Positions 43,662-45,737 of a stretch of DNA of 45,737 nt are shown piece after piece. Source of the stretch: an uncultured Sphingomonadales bacterium (GTDB taxonomy: Bacteria > Pseudomonadota > Alphaproteobacteria > Sphingomonadales > Sphingomonadaceae). The notes under the pieces are model-generated. The model saw only the letters and a list, made by a program, of their open reading frames with translations, searched no databases and was not told where the DNA came from. Position 1 is the stretch's first letter. Each line of letters starts with the position of its first letter. The position numbers were made by a program, and so were the translations under genes. The stretch is taken from contig CAINGT010000006.1 of NCBI GenBank assembly GCA_903848655.1, forward strand, positions 1-45,737. The letters are read 5' to 3'.

Positions 43662-44057
43662 ATGCCAATTTGCATCACTTCATCGGCAATGGCGGCAATC
43701 CGCGCCGCCGCGCGCGCCGCGCACCCGCACGAGGTATGCGGCCTGCTGCTGGGCCAAGGCGACACGATCAGCGTGGCGCAAGCGACGGCAAATGTTGCCC
43801 CCGACCCGCTGCGCCGGTTTGCCATCGACCCCGCCGCGCTGATCGCTGCGCACCGGGCGGGCCGGGCAGGGGGGCTGGCGGTGCTGGGCTATTTCCATTC
43901 GCATCCGACTGGCCCGGCGCGACCCTCGCCCACCGACGTGGCCCAAGCGGCGCATGACGGGCGCATCTGGGCCATCATCGCGGGCGAAACCGTGGCGCTG
44001 TGGCGCGATCACACATCCGGATTCGCACCGCTTTCTTATGGCGTGATTGTCGATTAA
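43662..44057 (+). CDS. Stand-alone JAMM/MPN+ metallopeptidase
   Basis: A 131-residue single-domain protein with the complete JAMM zinc set: Glu24 (HEVCGLLLG), His79 and His81 (FHSHPTGPARPSPTD), Ser89 and Asp92. Relatives are deubiquitinase-like peptidases; bacterial stand-alone forms act on ubiquitin-like sulphur carriers or cysteine biosynthesis proteins. No ThiS/MoaD-like partner is in the window. The ATG at 43662 begins the domain. 47 nt separate it from chpT on the same strand, so they may be co-transcribed. Confidence 0.92.
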   Translation: MPICITSSAMAAIRAAARAAHPHEVCGLLLGQGDTISVAQATANVAPDPLRRFAIDPAALIAAHRAGRAGGLAVLGYFHSHPTGPARPSPTDVAQAAHDGRIWAIIAGETVALWRDHTSGFAPLSYGVIVD

Positions 44058-44104
44058 CGCATAGCGCTGTGGCTCACCCCAAACAAAGGGCCCGACCCCG
44101 GACC

Positions 44105-44758
44105 ATGACTATTGCCTCCCTCGAACTTGCCAGCCTGTTGTGTTCGCGCTTGTGCCACGATCTGTTGAGCCCGGTCGGCGCGCTGTCAAACGGGCTGGAA
44201 CTGCTGGCAGACGAAACCGATCCCGAAATGCGCCAGCGCTGTTTCGAACTGCTGGAACAAAGCGCGCGCGCCTCTGCAGACAAGCTGCGGTTTTTCCGGC
44301 TGGCGTTTGGCGCGGGCGGCGGGTTTGGCGAAAGCATTACGCTCGACGAACCGCGCGCGGTTGTCGATGCGCTCGTGGCGAGCCAGGGGCGCATCACCAT
44401 CAACTGGGCGCTGACTGGCGACACGATGCCCAAACCGGCGGTCAAGACGCTGCTCAACCTCGTGCTGATCGGGATCGAGGCGCTGGTGCGCGGCGGCTCG
44501 CTCGATATCGGTGCCGAAACCCGCGATAGCGGCGCGGGCGTGACCAGCGAGATCGTGGTGCGCGCGGCAGGCCCGCGGATTGCGTTCGACCCGTTGGTGG
44601 GTCAGGCGCTTGATGGGACATTGCCGGCCGAATCGCTGTCGGGCAAGACCGCGCCCGCTTACCTGATCCGGCAACTGGCCAGCGACAACGGCGGCGCGCT
44701 GCAATTCCATGTGTCAGCCGATGCGCTGGTGCTGGGCGCGGTGCTGCCTTCGCCGTGA
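44105..44758 (+). CDS. chpT: Histidine phosphotransferase ChpT
   Basis: A 217-residue cytoplasmic phosphotransferase that moves phosphate from the CckA receiver to CtrA and CpdR. The helical hairpin at the N-terminus carries the phosphoaccepting His18 in LCSRLCHDLLSPVGALSNGLELL; the rest is a degenerate histidine-kinase ATPase-like domain without the N and G boxes. Length matches the family. The target CtrA is at 9055-9756 in the same window; CckA is not seen. The ATG at 44105 has CCGGACC just upstream. An amidase gene follows 7 nt downstream. Confidence 0.93.
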   Translation: MTIASLELASLLCSRLCHDLLSPVGALSNGLELLADETDPEMRQRCFELLEQSARASADKLRFFRLAFGAGGGFGESITLDEPRAVVDALVASQGRITINWALTGDTMPKPAVKTLLNLVLIGIEALVRGGSLDIGAETRDSGAGVTSEIVVRAAGPRIAFDPLVGQALDGTLPAESLSGKTAPAYLIRQLASDNGGALQFHVSADALVLGAVLPSP

Positions 44759-44765
44759 TCGTGGC

Positions 44766-45470
44766 ATGAACCGCTGGCTGGTACAGCGCACCGTTGCGTC
44801 GCCCAACTGGAACGCACGCGCGCTGCCGATCACGATGGTGGTGCTGCATTATACCGGCATGGACAGCGCGGAGGCGGCGCTCGCGCGGCTGTGCGATCCG
44901 GCGGCCGAAGTGTCGGCGCATTATCTGATCGATGAAGACGGCACGGTGATCCGGCTGGTCGATGAAGCCAATCGCGCGTGGCACGCGGGCCGTTCGTGGT
45001 GGCGCGGGTTGACCGATATCAATTCGGCCAGTATCGGCATCGAACTGGTCAATCCGGGGCACGATTGCGGTTATCGCCCGTTTGCCGAGGCGCAGATGGC
45101 GGCGTTGATCCCCCTGCTGGCCGATATCGTTCAGCGTCACGGCATCGCGCCGGGCAATGTCGTGGGCCATTCCGATGTGGCCCCGGCGCGCAAGACCGAT
45201 CCGGGCGAACTGTTCGATTGGGATCTGCTGGCGCGCTACCGCCTTGCGCTGCCCAAACCCAAACCCCGGATGCGGCTGATCTATGACAACGACGGCGCAT
45301 TTTTCCTCGCGCTCGAACGCTTCGGCTATGACATTGCCGACCGCGCCGCCGCGATCCGCGCGTTTGAACGGCGCTGGCGCCCGCACCGCATTACGGGTGA
45401 AATCGACAGCCAGATCGGCGCGCTGCTGTTCGAACTGCTGATCGCGCGCGATCTGGGGCAGGATTGTTAA
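44766..45470 (+). CDS. N-acetylmuramoyl-L-alanine amidase (AmpD/AmiD type)
   Basis: A 234-residue zinc amidase (amidase_2) that removes peptides from muropeptides. Zinc ligands: His28 (VVLHYTG), His135 (VGHSDVAPARKTDPG) and Asp145. The C-terminal 65 residues look like a peptidoglycan-binding domain. No signal peptide is visible, so it is probably a cytoplasmic AmpD-like or a non-classically located enzyme; AmiD proteins are lipoproteins, and no lipobox is present. The ATG at 44766 is 7 nt after the chpT stop. It ends about 20 nt before rnpB. Confidence 0.92.
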   Translation: MNRWLVQRTVASPNWNARALPITMVVLHYTGMDSAEAALARLCDPAAEVSAHYLIDEDGTVIRLVDEANRAWHAGRSWWRGLTDINSASIGIELVNPGHDCGYRPFAEAQMAALIPLLADIVQRHGIAPGNVVGHSDVAPARKTDPGELFDWDLLARYRLALPKPKPRMRLIYDNDGAFFLALERFGYDIADRAAAIRAFERRWRPHRITGEIDSQIGALLFELLIARDLGQDC

Positions 45471-45489
45471 ACCGCGCGGGCGCTGCTAG

Positions 45490-45737
45490 GCGTGGCCGCG
45501 CCAGGGGGCCGGGCAGCCGCGTCATTGTGCAAACAATGCCGAGGAAAGTCCGGGCTCCATGAAACAAGGGTGGCGGGTAACGCCCGCCGGCTGCGGAGGC
45601 GATCCGTGGTCAGGGAAAGTGCCACAGAGAACAGACCGCCACACCGGAGCAATCCGGCGGCAAGGGTGAAACGGTGCGGTAAAAGCGCACCGCGCGCGCC
45701 GGTAACGGCCGCGGCACGGCAAACCCCACCCGGAGCA
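45490..45737 (+). ncRNA. rnpB: RNase P RNA (class A), 3' part outside the window
   Basis: The catalytic RNA that trims tRNA 5' leaders. The conserved block GAGGAAAGTCCGGGCTCC is at 45541-45558; further universal elements are CAGAGAACAGACCGCC (about 45623-45640), the AAGGGTGAAACGGTGCGGTAA segment after it, and GGCAAACCCCACCCGGAGCA at the end. The 5' boundary is approximate, set just before the P1/P2 stems. The 3' end, including the P1 partner strand, lies beyond position 45737. Confidence 0.95.

Overview
The window is chromosomal DNA of a high-GC alphaproteobacterium, most probably of the order Sphingomonadales (Novosphingobium/Sphingomonas-like). Evidence: the cell-cycle regulator CtrA and its phosphotransferase ChpT, a TorF-type porin, a TonB-dependent receptor next to a sugar hydrolase and an MFS carrier, the lptB-rpoN pair, an alphaproteobacterial-type RpoH, and dispersed palindromic repeats built around a G/T-GGGAACCGG-type core. 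The genus is an inference. No phage, plasmid, insertion sequence, tRNA or CRISPR array was seen.

Layout. 1-5.1 kb: a structured leader and HAD phosphatase-acetate kinase pair (+), convergent with a pmbA/tldE-metallophosphoesterase pair (-). 5.1-9.8 kb: a small membrane protein (-), then lptB, rpoN, a TPR protein and ctrA (+). 10.0-11.3 kb: DUF1003 protein and secreted cyclophilin (-). 11.4-13.4 kb: secreted S9 peptidase (+). 13.5-20.4 kb: a tight three-gene unit, transglutaminase/DUF2126, circularly permuted ATP-grasp fused to alpha-E, and a second transglutaminase, predicted to make or process an unknown peptide-like product. 20.4-25.4 kb (-): a multispanning glycosyltransferase-like membrane protein, a UDP-galactopyranose-mutase-like flavoprotein, and an overlapping GNAT-thioredoxin-PilZ unit. 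25.7-31.0 kb: surface polysaccharide genes, glf and a GT4 glycosyltransferase (+) facing a Wzx-like flippase and a Tat-exported beta-helix protein (-); glf is clearly AT-richer than its surroundings.

31.1-38.7 kb is the most interesting metabolic locus: a ROK repressor (-) divergent from TonB receptor, glycerate 2-kinase, GH63-like hydrolase and MFS transporter (+), with 4-nt and 1-nt junctions. The GH63-like protein resembles mannosylglycerate/glucosylglycerate hydrolases, whose product glycerate is exactly what the neighbouring kinase uses. The locus is therefore proposed as a complete uptake and breakdown system for glycosylglycerate-type compatible solutes. A perfect bidirectional hairpin separates it from a TorF porin gene (-).

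39.9-45.7 kb is core housekeeping: PPP-family phosphatase (+), mtgA, rpoH and rluD (-), a JAMM peptidase, chpT, an AmpD/AmiD-type amidase (+), and the 5' part of the RNase P RNA gene, cut by the window end.

Three near full-length copies and two partial copies of one repeat family sit between genes at 8-151, 4929-4974, 9891-10015, 25446-25510 and 42482-42606. Their terminal hairpins show a compensated base change and each full copy carries two GANTC (CcrM-type) sites. A second, C/G-rich repeat occurs at 4987-5085 and 9787-9870. Starts were chosen from start codons, Shine-Dalgarno-like sequence, gene overlaps and family alignment from memory; no database search was possible.
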